Below are positions 54,713-63,744 of a stretch of DNA of 64,000 bases, one piece after another. The notes under the pieces are model-generated. The model was not told where the DNA came from. It did no database searches and saw nothing but the letters and a program-made list of their open reading frames with translations. Numbering within the stretch: the first letter of the stretch is position 1; each line of letters opens with the position of its first letter. Origin of the DNA: Cohnella thailandensis (GTDB taxonomy: Bacteria > Bacillota > Bacilli > Paenibacillales > Paenibacillaceae). The position numbers were made by a program, and so were the translations under genes. The stretch covers positions 186,001 to 250,000 of the forward strand of contig NZ_JACJVQ010000007.1 of the NCBI RefSeq assembly GCF_014212135.1, written 5' to 3'.

Positions 54713-57367
54713 TTAACTGCACTTGCTATACCCGCAATTCGCGCAGGTCTTGCACCCTTCCACGTTCAGCAGCGAAGCCGAGCCGCAGGACGGGCAGAAG
54801 TCTTTGGACGCGTACGGCGCTAGCGAGCTCGATCCCCCATGCCCGTGGTCGTTCAGCACGTTGAACGCGCTGGAGGTCGCGGCGATCGGAGCTTCGACGG
54901 CGGCCGATTGCTCTTCTTCGGCGAGCAGGTCGGCGTGCAGCTCGAGCGCCTTGGCGACGGCGTCCGCGATCGACTCGACGCGGTTCGGGCCGAAGCCGAC
55001 GGCGCCGGAGCCGCCGATGCCCTTCAGGTGCTTGACGAGCAGCTGCACCTTGTTGCCATGGTCGCCGTACCGGAGGAACAGCGAGCAGACGCGGCCGAGC
55101 GCTTCCGCCATCGCGAACACGTCGGAGCCGGCCTTGCCGACGTTCAGGAAGATCTCGCCCGGCGTGCCGTCGATGTCGTTGACGGTGATGTACGCCATGC
55201 CGAACGGCGTGTTGAACTTGTACGTCGCGCCGCGCAGCACCTTAGGACGCTTCTTGTATTGCTTGTCGAAGACGCCGAGCTGCTGCGGAGTCGCCTTCAC
55301 CGGAAGCGATTCGGCAAGCGTTCCGATCGCGGCCGTCTCGCCGGCCGTAGCCGGAGCTTCCGCCGCCGGAGCCGATTCTGCCGCTACCGATGCGCCAGCC
55401 GATTCCGAAGCTGCCGGAGCCTCGTCCTTCTTCTCGTCCTTGGACGTGCTCAGAACCTGAACGTCCCGGCTGCCGTCGCGGTAGATCGTAACGCCCTTGC
55501 AGCCGAGCTCGAACGCGAGCTCGTACAGCTCGGCCGTCTCTTCGACCGTGAAGTCGGACGGGCAGTTCGCCGTCTTGGAGATCGAGCTGTCCACCCAGCG
55601 CTGGATCGCCGCTTGCGAGCGGATGTGATCCTTCGCGGACAAGTCCATCGCGGTGACGAACCATTCCGGCAGCTCCTCGCCCGGATGCGCGTCCTTCCAC
55701 TCTTGCGCGATCGGCACGAGCTGCTTGTCGAAGCCGAGGCGGCTCTGGCGGAAGTATTCGAACGCGAAGTACGGCTCGATGCCCGTGGACGTGCCGACCA
55801 TCGTGCCCGTGGAGCCGGTAGGCGCCTGGGTGAGCACCGTGACGTTGCGCATGCCGTTCTTGCGAACCGCTTCCGTCACTTCCGGGTACACTTCATGCAT
55901 GTTTTTCATAAAACCGCTTTGCAGGAACGGCTCCGCCTCGAACGCTTGGAACGAGCCTTTCTCGGCCGCGATCTCCGTGGAAGCGAGATACGCTTCCTTG
56001 GCCATGAACCCGTACAGCTTGTCTAGGAACTCCAGGCTCTCCGGGCTGCCGTAACGAACCTCCAGGCGAATCATCAGCTCGGCGAGACCCATCGTTCCGA
56101 GACCGACGCGGCGCTCCTTCTTCTGGTTCGCTTCGTTCTCGGGGAAGTGATAAGGCGTCTTGTCGATGACGTTATCAAGGAATCGCGTCGAGTAGCGAAC
56201 GACTCGGCCGAGCTCTTCCCAAGCGACGTCGTGCTTCTCGGCGTCGTAGAACTTGGACAGGTTGATCGCCGACAGGTTGCAGACGCCCCAAGCCGGAAGT
56301 CCCTGCTCGCCGCACGGATTCGTGCAGATGATCGGGTTGAAGTACCAGCTGTTGGACATCTGGTTGTAGTATTCCATGAAGACGACGCCCGGCTCGGCCG
56401 ACTTCCAGGCGGACTCGATGATCGTGTTCCATACCTCGCGAGCGCGAACCGTGCGGTACGGGATGACTTGCTTGCCCGCCTTCTTCCACTTGTCGAGGTC
56501 GCCGTCCCACAGCGCGTCGTAGTCCGGATCCTTCGTGTCCGGGAACACGAGCTCCCAGTCGAGGTCTTCCTTGACCGCCTTCATGAAGCCGTTGCTTACG
56601 CAAACGGACAGGTTGGCGTTCGTCACTTGGCCCATCGTCTGCTTGACGGTGATGAAGTCGACGACGTCCGGATGCCAATCGTTCATCATGAGCATGAGCG
56701 CGCCGCGGCGGCTGCCGCCTTGCTCGATCAGGCCGGTCGTGTAGCTGAACAGGCCGCCCCACGATACCGCGCCGCTCGAGGAGCCGTTCACGCCCTTGAC
56801 CACCGCGCGGCGAGGACGAAGCGAGCTCAGGTTGATGCCGACTCCGCCGCCGCGAGCCATGATCTCGGTCATCTCGGTCAGCGTCTCCATGATGCCGCCG
56901 CGACTGTCCTTAGGAGAAGGAATCACGTAGCAGTTGAAGAGAGTCAGCTCGTCGCTGGCGCCCGCTCCCGCGGCGATCCGTCCGCCCGGAACGAGCTTCC
57001 AATCGTCCAGCAGCCAGCGGAACTTCTCTTGCCATTCCTTCTGCTTCTCCGGCGCTTCGACCGACGACATCGCTCCGGCCAAGCGGTCCCACATCTCTTC
57101 GGGAGTCTTCTCTATCGTCAGAGTAAGCTTCTCCACCTCGGATTGAACGACTTCGCCGCTTCTCGTCCGAACCGTCGCGATCCGTCCTTCCCGGGCAATC
57201 ACTTCGCCGACTTCCTTCGCCGGGAACTTCGGATCGTCCTTCGTCAGCACGAGGACGACGTCGCCGACCTTCGCCTGATCGGATTCCGCGTTCTTCCAAG
57301 CATACCGGTCCAGGAAAATTTTCTCGCTTAGTCCTTCTAACCGCTTCGTCTCCACCGTCGTCTTCAA
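54713..57367 (-). CDS. nrdJ: Class II (adenosylcobalamin-dependent) ribonucleotide reductase
   Basis: Cytoplasmic enzyme of 884 residues that makes deoxyribonucleotides using vitamin B12. The core shows FNCYVIPSP with the first active-site Cys, ARGGGVGINLSSLRPR, NPCGEQGLP with the radical Cys, and APTGSTGTMVGTSTGIEP. A linker rich in Ala, Pro and Glu (near residues 650-700) leads to the C-terminal domain and a zinc-ribbon tail, FCPSCGSASLL and CANCGYSKCS, which supplies the reducing cysteines. The start is a TTG with GAGAGGGTG upstream. A NrdR-type box lies in its promoter region. No cobalamin riboswitch was seen upstream. Confidence 0.95.
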   Translation of the reverse strand: MKTTVETKRLEGLSEKIFLDRYAWKNAESDQAKVGDVVLVLTKDDPKFPAKEVGEVIAREGRIATVRTRSGEVVQSEVEKLTLTIEKTPEEMWDRLAGAMSSVEAPEKQKEWQEKFRWLLDDWKLVPGGRIAAGAGASDELTLFNCYVIPSPKDSRGGIMETLTEMTEIMARGGGVGINLSSLRPRRAVVKGVNGSSSGAVSWGGLFSYTTGLIEQGGSRRGALMLMMNDWHPDVVDFITVKQTMGQVTNANLSVCVSNGFMKAVKEDLDWELVFPDTKDPDYDALWDGDLDKWKKAGKQVIPYRTVRAREVWNTIIESAWKSAEPGVVFMEYYNQMSNSWYFNPIICTNPCGEQGLPAWGVCNLSAINLSKFYDAEKHDVAWEELGRVVRYSTRFLDNVIDKTPYHFPENEANQKKERRVGLGTMGLAELMIRLEVRYGSPESLEFLDKLYGFMAKEAYLASTEIAAEKGSFQAFEAEPFLQSGFMKNMHEVYPEVTEAVRKNGMRNVTVLTQAPTGSTGTMVGTSTGIEPYFAFEYFRQSRLGFDKQLVPIAQEWKDAHPGEELPEWFVTAMDLSAKDHIRSQAAIQRWVDSSISKTANCPSDFTVEETAELYELAFELGCKGVTIYRDGSRDVQVLSTSKDEKKDEAPAASESAGASVAAESAPAAEAPATAGETAAIGTLAESLPVKATPQQLGVFDKQYKKRPKVLRGATYKFNTPFGMAYITVNDIDGTPGEIFLNVGKAGSDVFAMAEALGRVCSLFLRYGDHGNKVQLLVKHLKGIGGSGAVGFGPNRVESIADAVAKALELHADLLAEEEQSAAVEAPIAATSSAFNVLNDHGHGGSSSLAPYASKDFCPSCGSASLLNVEGCKTCANCGYSKCS

Positions 57368-57440
57368 TCCGGTACACCCTCTCTTATTGGCTTTGCAGCA
57401 ACGTTCCTCATACTCTCATCATCCAACAATGTATGTAAAA

Positions 57441-57489
57441 TTTCAATATATAGTGTGCGTTTCTCATTATACTACACCACATATGGGGC
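57441..57489 (-). promoter_or_regulatory. nrdJ promoter with NrdR box(es)
   Basis: TTTCAATATATAGTGT (57441-57456) matches the core of the NrdR consensus ACACWATATATWGTGT at 13 of 16 positions, all in one run. A weaker second copy, ACACCACATATGGGGC, starts 33 bp away at 57474. The minus-strand -10 TATAAT (57471-57466) lies between them. The pair with a -10 in the middle is the usual NrdR arrangement. The rest of 57368-57696 holds only the start region of the SNF2 gene. Confidence 0.6.
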
Positions 57490-57696
57490 TTCCACCGAAC
57501 AAAAGACCTGTCTCCTCGAAAGATGCCCGATGAGGTCGAACACCCTCGCTCATCCTCCGAATATCTCTCTTTTTCATAGTCCGATTAGGTTTGAATTCCT
57601 ATCGTTGGTTCATACTAAAGGTTATTCCGCCACGCGAGACGCAGCATTAGAGGCACAGGCCGCTCGCGATAGACAGAGCTAGGAGGCTGACCCACG

Positions 57697-59517
57697 TTGA
57701 GCTACGATCCGCTGCAGAACTTGACCGTCACCCCCGCCGCCGAGGAGGTTAAGACGTCCATTGACGGCCTGGCCGCTCCGGGCTCCGACACCGATAACCA
57801 ACCGAAGCCGGCGCAGCCTGCCCGCAAGCTCCATCCGCTCGTCGATCTCTACGTCGACCGAAGCTCGTTCGAAGAGCTGGAGAGACGGATCGAGCGCAAC
57901 GGCCCCTGGGACGATTGGGGTCTGTATCAGATGGCTTGGGAAGCCGAGGAGGCTTGCCGCATCGACGACTTCCACGAGCTCCAATCGCTGCGGGTGCTTC
58001 CCCAACTCACGCCGCTTCCGCACCAGCTCGACACCGCCCGGCGCGTCCTGCACGAGATGCGGGGCCGTGCCATCCTGGCGGACGAGGTCGGACTCGGCAA
58101 GACGATCGAAGCCGGGCTTATTCTTAAGGAATATATGGTGCGGGGTCTCGTGAAGCGCGCTCTGATTCTAGTGCCCGCCTCCCTGGTCCTGCAATGGGTG
58201 CGCGAGCTTAACGCCAAGTTCGGCATCTCCGCGATCGCCCAGAAGAAAGGCTACCACTGGGCGAACGACATCGTCGTCGCTTCCATGGACACGGCGAAGC
58301 GCGACCCGCATCGCGCCGTCATTCTCGACAGCGAGTACGACATGCTTATCATCGACGAAGCTCACAAACTTAAAAATAAACGAACGGGCAACTATCAATT
58401 CGCGGGCGATCTGCGCAAGAAATATTGCCTGCTGCTGACCGCGACTCCCGTGCAGAACGACCTGAACGAGCTTTACAATCTCATTACCCTGCTGAAGCCC
58501 GGCCAACTCGGCGGCGAAGGCGAATTCGCAAGCAACTTCGTGGCCGATCGGCGCACCGCCAAGAACGAGGACCGGCTTCATGCCGCCCTGGGACAAGTCA
58601 TGATCCGCAACCGGCGAAGCGACGGCTCGCTCGAATTCACCAAGCGGTCCGTGACGAACGTCCCGCTCCATCTCTCCGACGACGAACAGGCTCTCTACGA
58701 CGGGGTGACGCAATACGTTCGGCAGCATACCCGCTCGGAGAAGGGCGACATGGCCAGCATGCTGTCTCTCGTCACCCTTCAGCGCGAGGTGTGCTCCAGC
58801 CGGGACGCCGTGTTCCTGACGCTGATCAACCTATCGAAGAAGGTCACCCCCGATTCTCCTCTTCAGCACAGGATCTGGGAGCTGGTAGACCTCATTCGCA
58901 ACATCAAATCCAACACCAAAGCCGAGAAAACGATGGAGATCATCCGGAATATCGACGACAAGGTGATCGTGTTCACGGAGTACCGCGCCACCCAGGATTA
59001 CCTGATCCGCTACTTCAAGGAGCACGACCTGACGGCCGTCCCCTATCGCGGGGGCATGAATCGGGGTAAGAAGGATTGGATGATGGATTTGTTCCGGAGG
59101 CGGGCCCAAGTGATGGTCGCTACCGAGGCAGGAGGGGAAGGAATCAACCTTCAGTTCTGCCACCATATCATCAACTTCGATCTTCCGTGGAATCCGATGC
59201 GGGTCGAGCAGCGAATCGGCCGGGTCCACCGTCTCGGCCAGACGGAGGACGTGAATATCTTCAACCTGTGCACGTACGGGACCATTGAGGAACATATCGT
59301 ACACCTGCTCCATGAGAAAATCAACATGTTTGAAATGGTAATCGGGGACCTGGACGAGATCGTGGAGCGGATGGAAAAGGAAGAATCGCTGGAACGCAAG
59401 CTGGCGAGAATGGTGCTGGAATCGAGCGACGCCTCCGACCTGCGCAAGAAGATAGACGGGCTTGGAGACTCCCTTCTCGACGCGAAGAACCAACTGCGGA
59501 AGGAGCGAAAGCCATGA
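57697..59517 (+). CDS. yqhH: SNF2/RapA-like helicase, YqhH type
   Basis: SNF2-superfamily ATPase of 606 residues, cytoplasmic. Walker A is in DEVGLGKT (129-136), DEAH at 220-223, then TATPVQNDL; the second RecA domain has VIVFTEYRATQ, EGGEGINLQFCHHII and QRIGRVHRLGQ. It would remodel nucleic acid-protein complexes; the Bacillus YqhH protein has no firm function. The start is a TTG with AGGAGG about 10 bp upstream. Its stop overlaps the next start (ATGA), and the yqhH-yqhG order is as in Bacillus subtilis. Confidence 0.9.
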   Translation: MSYDPLQNLTVTPAAEEVKTSIDGLAAPGSDTDNQPKPAQPARKLHPLVDLYVDRSSFEELERRIERNGPWDDWGLYQMAWEAEEACRIDDFHELQSLRVLPQLTPLPHQLDTARRVLHEMRGRAILADEVGLGKTIEAGLILKEYMVRGLVKRALILVPASLVLQWVRELNAKFGISAIAQKKGYHWANDIVVASMDTAKRDPHRAVILDSEYDMLIIDEAHKLKNKRTGNYQFAGDLRKKYCLLLTATPVQNDLNELYNLITLLKPGQLGGEGEFASNFVADRRTAKNEDRLHAALGQVMIRNRRSDGSLEFTKRSVTNVPLHLSDDEQALYDGVTQYVRQHTRSEKGDMASMLSLVTLQREVCSSRDAVFLTLINLSKKVTPDSPLQHRIWELVDLIRNIKSNTKAEKTMEIIRNIDDKVIVFTEYRATQDYLIRYFKEHDLTAVPYRGGMNRGKKDWMMDLFRRRAQVMVATEAGGEGINLQFCHHIINFDLPWNPMRVEQRIGRVHRLGQTEDVNIFNLCTYGTIEEHIVHLLHEKINMFEMVIGDLDEIVERMEKEESLERKLARMVLESSDASDLRKKIDGLGDSLLDAKNQLRKERKP

Positions 59518-60446
59518 ACGCGAAGCAAGCGCAGAAGTTCGCCCTCGCTTATCTGCAGGCGACGCAGTGCCACATTATCGAGAAAAGCCCCTATCACGTC
59601 ACCGTCAAGCTGTCCCCGGAGGCGGACCGGGCGCTGACCAACCGTCCTTACTATTGGAACTTCGTCGATCGGACCGGAACGGAACCGGAGACGATGACGT
59701 TCCGTTGGAACTTCGCGGCGCCCGGAGAAACGGACAACGAGGCCGCATCCGGTTCGGCGCCGACGCATGCCAGCCTGTTCGATCCCCATCCGGCCGCGCC
59801 CGCCTCGCAGACGGCTCCGCTTCTGCCGAACGGCGTCAGGGTCATCCAGGACGATGTCTACTTCGGCTCGAGGCGGCTGACCCAGCTCTTCGAGACGATC
59901 AAGCAGGCGGGGCGTTGCGTCACCCTGTTCGCCGAGCCGTCGCGCGGCTCCGGCAATCCTCTCGGCTCCCAGCCCTATACGGCATGGCTCGGCGCGAACT
60001 TCAAGGTCAGCTACGAATGCGACATGAGGCGCGAGGAGCTGTACGGGATCGGCATTTCGCTTGCGACCGGCGTCATCGACGAACGGTTTCTCGCGCGCCT
60101 AAGGGAAACGAAGCTCACCCCTCGGCTTCCTTCCAACGTCCATCTCCTGCGCAACGGGCTGTCTCTACGCAAGGCGATGAACCAATTGGAGAGCTCTCTG
60201 GAGCGCCGGATCAAGCAGAGCGACTTCCGTTGGGCGGAAGAAGCGGAGGAGCGGCGTCTCGACGAGCTGGAGCGCGTCGATCAGTATTACAAGCCGATGA
60301 TCGAGAGATCGGCGACGCAGGAGCAGAAGGACGCGATCTCCGCCAGATACCGCCAGCGCGCCAGCGAGATCGATTGGCAGTATCGCCCGAGGGTCTCTCT
60401 ATCCGTGATCAATTGCGGCATTTTCCACCTGCCGGGCATTGAGTAG
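59514..60446 (+). CDS. yqhG: YqhG-family protein of unknown function
   Basis: Cytoplasmic protein of 310 residues. It resembles B. subtilis YqhG: FALAYLQATQCHIIEKSPYH at the front, then NRPYYWNFVDRTG, YFGSRRLTQLF, and a long helical second half (KAMNQLESSLERRI, EEAEERRLDELERVDQYY) that may form a coiled coil. It is translationally coupled to the helicase (ATGA overlap), so the two probably work as a pair. No catalytic motif is visible. Confidence 0.85.
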   Translation: MNAKQAQKFALAYLQATQCHIIEKSPYHVTVKLSPEADRALTNRPYYWNFVDRTGTEPETMTFRWNFAAPGETDNEAASGSAPTHASLFDPHPAAPASQTAPLLPNGVRVIQDDVYFGSRRLTQLFETIKQAGRCVTLFAEPSRGSGNPLGSQPYTAWLGANFKVSYECDMRREELYGIGISLATGVIDERFLARLRETKLTPRLPSNVHLLRNGLSLRKAMNQLESSLERRIKQSDFRWAEEAEERRLDELERVDQYYKPMIERSATQEQKDAISARYRQRASEIDWQYRPRVSLSVINCGIFHLPGIE

Positions 60447-60516
60447 CTTATGGTTCGATGAAAATAGTTCGGACACCCTATGCGGCGCCCGACACGTTCT
60501 AACAGGATCGGCAGCG

Positions 60517-60547
60517 CTTGTCCATTATAATGCTAGAAGCGGACAAG
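60517..60547 (+). promoter_or_regulatory. Promoter with inverted repeat before the secreted unknown
   Basis: A -10 TATAAT (60526-60531) lies within an inverted repeat CTTGTCC (60517-60523) / GGACAAG (60541-60547) with 17 bp between the arms. Only a weak -35 is seen. A repressor or activator could bind the repeat. Confidence 0.45.
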
Positions 60548-60591
60548 ACAGGCCGACCGGATTCCGAGTAGAAAAGGGAAGGTGAATCCCC

Positions 60592-61557
60592 ATGCGAATC
60601 TTGCCAAGCTTTCGAACCATGATCAAGCTGCGCGCCGCCACGCCGGTTTTGCTTCTCTTCGCCATGTTGCTGCCTTTCGGCAACGCGGCCTCCGCTTCCA
60701 TTGAGCAAGCCCGCAGCAGCCCTGCCGTCCATGCCTTAACCGCCGCCGAATCCGCCTCCCGCGAGACCCTAATGAAGCAAGCGGCCAGCTGGGTCAGCAC
60801 CCTATCCGAGCAGGAGGCATTCGCCTCTTGGAAAAACTCGAAGCTGAGAATCCAGCCGCTCGGCCCCGGCACGCACGGCTGGCTCGTTACCGTTCACGAG
60901 CCGAACGGGCAAGCGATCGGATACCTGGTCGCTTATGCCGCGGACGATCGCACTTACCAATTGGGCGAGTACGGGCTCGGAGGACAGCCGCTCTTCGACG
61001 AAGCCTCGCTTAAGCAGTCGCTGTTCGCCAACGGTTTGATCGACTCGCTGTCGAATGCCGGCTACACGGCAACCATGCATTATGTCCATCCGTTCGCCGC
61101 CGTTTGGAAGGTGAACATCGGCTCCGACACCTATTGGCTCGACGCCAAGAGCGACGAATTGCTTCCGCTGAACCCCGAATCCTGGGACTCGATCGCGATC
61201 GGGTCCAAGCCCTTATCCGTTCTTAACCCGAAGGCTTCCGAAGGTTCCGATAGATCGCCGGACCGAACGCGGACCCTTGTGCTGAACGCCCCCTTCGATC
61301 CCTATGAGCGTCTGCCCTGGCTGTCGGGCGAGAAGCCCTTCGACGCCTCCGACGTAACGTCGTTCTCCAAGCGGTTATCCGATAACCTGCCGCTCCGTTA
61401 CGTCTCCGAGCCTTTCGGCGACAAGATGCTGTACGCTCTATCCGTTATCGGCTATCACCAGTGGACAAGCGGAAGGCTGGACGCGGCGCTGGACATGAAC
61501 GGAACCCGCTTCATTCCTCTTGCCTCGCTGAATCAACTGGGTCTATTTTATCCATAA
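60592..61557 (+). CDS. Secreted protein of unknown function
   Basis: Protein of 321 residues with a signal peptide (LLLFAMLLPFGNAASA, cleavage near residue 35). I do not recognise the family. The mature part has an amphipathic front (EQARSSPAVHALTAAESASR), then a repeated-looking beta-rich region with TYQLGEYGLGGQPLFDE and YTATMHYVHPFAAVWKVNIG, a pattern seen in peptidase-propeptide-like (PepSY) modules. The C-terminus contains HQWTSGRLDAALDMNG. GGAAGGTGA precedes the ATG. It stands alone between hairpins. Confidence 0.6.
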   Translation: MRILPSFRTMIKLRAATPVLLLFAMLLPFGNAASASIEQARSSPAVHALTAAESASRETLMKQAASWVSTLSEQEAFASWKNSKLRIQPLGPGTHGWLVTVHEPNGQAIGYLVAYAADDRTYQLGEYGLGGQPLFDEASLKQSLFANGLIDSLSNAGYTATMHYVHPFAAVWKVNIGSDTYWLDAKSDELLPLNPESWDSIAIGSKPLSVLNPKASEGSDRSPDRTRTLVLNAPFDPYERLPWLSGEKPFDASDVTSFSKRLSDNLPLRYVSEPFGDKMLYALSVIGYHQWTSGRLDAALDMNGTRFIPLASLNQLGLFYP

Positions 61558-61560
61558 AGA

Positions 61561-61608
61561 AAACAAGCCGCAGCCCTCGGTCAAGAACCGGGAGCATGCG
61601 GCTTGTTT
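61561..61608. terminator. Bidirectional hairpin overlapping the end of yqzE
   Basis: AAACAAGCCGCA and TGCGGCTTGTTT form the stem, with TTT runs on both strands. It ends the secreted-protein gene (plus) and the yqzE gene (minus). The stem includes the last codons of yqzE, so that gene and its terminator overlap. Confidence 0.8.
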
Positions 61609-61796
61609 CTGCGCCTATGTTGCCACCAGAGATGCATGCCCATCGGCAGCAGCACCCCGAACACGTGGGTATACCAAGGAAGCCTGCGGCTGCGCTTGCG
61701 TTCCTTCTCCGGCTTCGTTCCCTGGGCAGGAGTCGTCAAATACGTCGCGACTCGCTTGAACATCTCCTTGGCCAATTCCGCGCCTTCTCCCGCCAT
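61581..61796 (-). CDS. yqzE: YqzE-family small protein
   Basis: Small protein of 71 residues. Features fit YqzE: LAKEMFKRVATYLTTPAQ at the front, then a basic KPEKERKRSRR linker and a single hydrophobic HVFGVLLPMGMHLWW segment ending in RRRNK. In B. subtilis yqzE is at the end of the comG competence operon; here it stands apart. GAGGGAGGG precedes the ATG. Function unknown. Confidence 0.7.
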   Translation of the reverse strand: MAGEGAELAKEMFKRVATYLTTPAQGTKPEKERKRSRRLPWYTHVFGVLLPMGMHLWWQHRRRNKPHAPGS

Positions 61797-61958
61797 CCGT
61801 CATCCCTCCCTCTGCTTTTTCTTAGCATGCCCTGCCGCATCTCGAATCAAACGGAACCTCAATCTAACATAGCCGTATGAGATTCCCCTATCCGAGCCAC
61901 GATAAAAGAGGCGTTAAACGGAACTCGGCTTACTCCCAATGGAAAGGATCGTGAGAGG

Positions 61959-62687
61959 ATGTTGTTGCGCGGCGGCGGCTTAAGCAGAATCGTTTGGCTG
62001 ACGGCCATCGGCTTGACGGGAGCGGGACTGCTAGGAGCGTGGGCTCCTCCCCCGCAGCGGCTGGATAGCCCGGAGCCTCTATCCCATGTCCGGCACACCC
62101 TTCCCACAGCGGAAGTGTTGATCGATGCGGGGCACGGAGGGATCGATTCCGGAACTCATTGGGGCGACGTTATGGAGAAGGATATCAATCTCGCCATCTC
62201 CCGTAAGCTGTACATCGTGCTGAGAGGACGCGGGATCAAGGCGGTTCTTAACCGTACCGGGGATTATGCCCTTAGCGACGATAATCGATGGCAGAGCGCT
62301 TCCCGGCATAACCGGGACCTCGCCCAACGGAAAGGGCTGAGCGACGTCATCGAGCCCGAGCTGTTCGTCAGCATCCATGTGAACTGGTCGAAGAAACGCG
62401 GCAATCGCGGTCCTATCGTCATTCACCAAGACGAAGGCCGGAGCGCCCTTCTCGGCGCTTTTATCCAAGATGGCCTGAACCGCCAGCAGAGCTCGAGAAG
62501 ATTGCCGGTACCGAGCAATAAATATTACGTGCTGAATCGGGTCAAAGTCCCCAGCGTTATCGTCGAGACCGCCTTTCTTAGCGATTCCCGGGACCGGGAG
62601 ATGCTTATCTCTCCGCGCGGCCAATCGCGCGTCGCCCTGGCGATTGCCGACGGCATTCTCGCTTACTTCTGCGTTTCCCCTTCGTGA
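61959..62687 (+). CDS. N-acetylmuramoyl-L-alanine amidase, CwlD-like
   Basis: Secreted or membrane-anchored zinc amidase of 242 residues (amidase_3 family). A signal anchor (IVWLTAIGLTGAGLLGAW) is followed by the catalytic domain: LIDAGHGGIDSG with a zinc His, Glu in MEKDINLAIS, SIHVNWS with a second His, and the catalytic Glu in VIVETAFLSD. CwlD makes the muramic-lactam of spore cortex peptidoglycan; the size and signal anchor match. The ATG follows an AAGGA site. Confidence 0.87.
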   Translation: MLLRGGGLSRIVWLTAIGLTGAGLLGAWAPPPQRLDSPEPLSHVRHTLPTAEVLIDAGHGGIDSGTHWGDVMEKDINLAISRKLYIVLRGRGIKAVLNRTGDYALSDDNRWQSASRHNRDLAQRKGLSDVIEPELFVSIHVNWSKKRGNRGPIVIHQDEGRSALLGAFIQDGLNRQQSSRRLPVPSNKYYVLNRVKVPSVIVETAFLSDSRDREMLISPRGQSRVALAIADGILAYFCVSPS

Positions 62688-62718
62688 GGAGAACCGAATG
62701 GATGCAAATCGAGACAAT

Positions 62719-62757
62719 AGAGGCCATCCCAAGTTTACGAACTTTAGGATGGCCTCT
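62719..62757. terminator. Bidirectional terminator between amidase and deacetylase genes
   Basis: AGAGGCCATCC and GGATGGCCTCT form a perfect 11-bp stem between the two convergent genes. Confidence 0.75.
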
Positions 62758-62761
62758 CGGA

Positions 62762-63604
62762 TTATTTATTTGCCGGCAACGGGGGATCCGGGGGCAGCAG
62801 CTGGGTCAGCTTCACAAACCTTGCGTCTCGTTCCAGCTGGGGAATGGCTTCCCGAAGAGCGCCCGAGGTTATCAGCCCGGAAGGACCGACATGCCCGATC
62901 GTAACGCAGCTCTCGTGCTTGCCGAGATGCTCGCGGACGACCTGCAGCTGCTTGGAGACGTGCCGCGTCGTGTACACGTCGTCGAGGAACACGTTGTTCC
63001 GCAGCAAGGGAATGCCGACTTCCGCCGCGACCTTCGGAATAACCGATTTGTAAGACGTCCGGCTGTCAAGGAAGAACAACCCTTTCTCCTTGCACACTTG
63101 CAGGACGATGCGCATGACTCTCTCGTCGGCGGTCGCTTTGGAGCCCATGTGATTGTTCATTCCTACGGCATGCGGGACGTCGCTAATCGCCATCTCCACG
63201 CGCTTCCGGATTTCTTCGTCTGACAGCGAGGTCAGAATCGCGTTCGGCCCCAGCCAGTTCGGCCTTCCCTTTACGGGCTCCATCGGCATATGAACGATGA
63301 CATCGTGCCCCTTTTGGAACGCAGCCTCCGCGTCGCGCTTCGTGGACGGAAGGAAGGGCATGACCGCCGCGGTCAGCTTGATCGGCAGGTCGAGCATTTG
63401 CGCGGTACCCTTCATGTTGTTGCCGAAATCGTCGATGACGACGGCGATCTGTCTCCCTACTTCCCCGGAGGGCTCGGCTTGCCCGGCAGATTGCGCCCCC
63501 GCCTCCGATGCCGACGCCGTTCCGGTAGCCCCTGCCGTCAACGTAGCGATCAACAGCGTCCATAACGACAATCGACGCCCCCAGATTTGTCCGTATGCTC
63601 TCAA
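62762..63604 (-). CDS. Divergent polysaccharide deacetylase family protein (YibQ-like)
   Basis: Secreted protein of 280 residues with a signal peptide (LLIATLTAGATGTASA). The domain has the family's IAVVIDDFGNNMKGT with the metal Asp pair, AVMPFLPSTKRDAE, VHMPMEP and GMNNHMGSKATAD. This is the divergent deacetylase group (DUF610/YibQ) whose function is little known; a role in cell-wall or exported glycan processing fits its place beside the CwlD-like gene. The start is a TTG with GGAGG upstream. Confidence 0.85.
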   Translation of the reverse strand: MRAYGQIWGRRLSLWTLLIATLTAGATGTASASEAGAQSAGQAEPSGEVGRQIAVVIDDFGNNMKGTAQMLDLPIKLTAAVMPFLPSTKRDAEAAFQKGHDVIVHMPMEPVKGRPNWLGPNAILTSLSDEEIRKRVEMAISDVPHAVGMNNHMGSKATADERVMRIVLQVCKEKGLFFLDSRTSYKSVIPKVAAEVGIPLLRNNVFLDDVYTTRHVSKQLQVVREHLGKHESCVTIGHVGPSGLITSGALREAIPQLERDARFVKLTQLLPPDPPLPANK

Positions 63605-63729
63605 CTTATGGAATCCTCCCTATCCTTGCCAATTAAACGCACCGTCTAAAGTGTGTCAGGGAGAAGGACAAAATATACGCCGAACCTCTTGGGATGCAAA
63701 AAAACGAGAATCCGCCGCGAAGGATCGTG

Positions 63730-63735
63730 TATAAT
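63730..63735 (+). promoter_or_regulatory. Probable -10 element of xpt
   Basis: TATAAT lies 39 bp before the apparent xpt start codon, just after TG. No good -35 is visible. The leader is too short to hold a purine riboswitch. Confidence 0.5.
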
Positions 63736-63744
63736 GGAGGGTGA

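Noticed and set aside
54839..57331. Two long plus-strand frames (395 and 394 codons) opposite nrdJ
   Set aside because: Both are antisense shadows of nrdJ, with low-complexity Arg/Val/Asp composition and no ribosome site.
57368..57696. Cobalamin riboswitch upstream of nrdJ
   Set aside because: I looked for the conserved GCCACTG-type core and its flanking stems on the minus strand and did not find them.
59462..60442. Plus-strand frame of 326 codons overlapping yqhH-yqhG in another frame
   Set aside because: The yqhG frame has clear family motifs and a coupled start; this frame is very Arg-rich and matches nothing.
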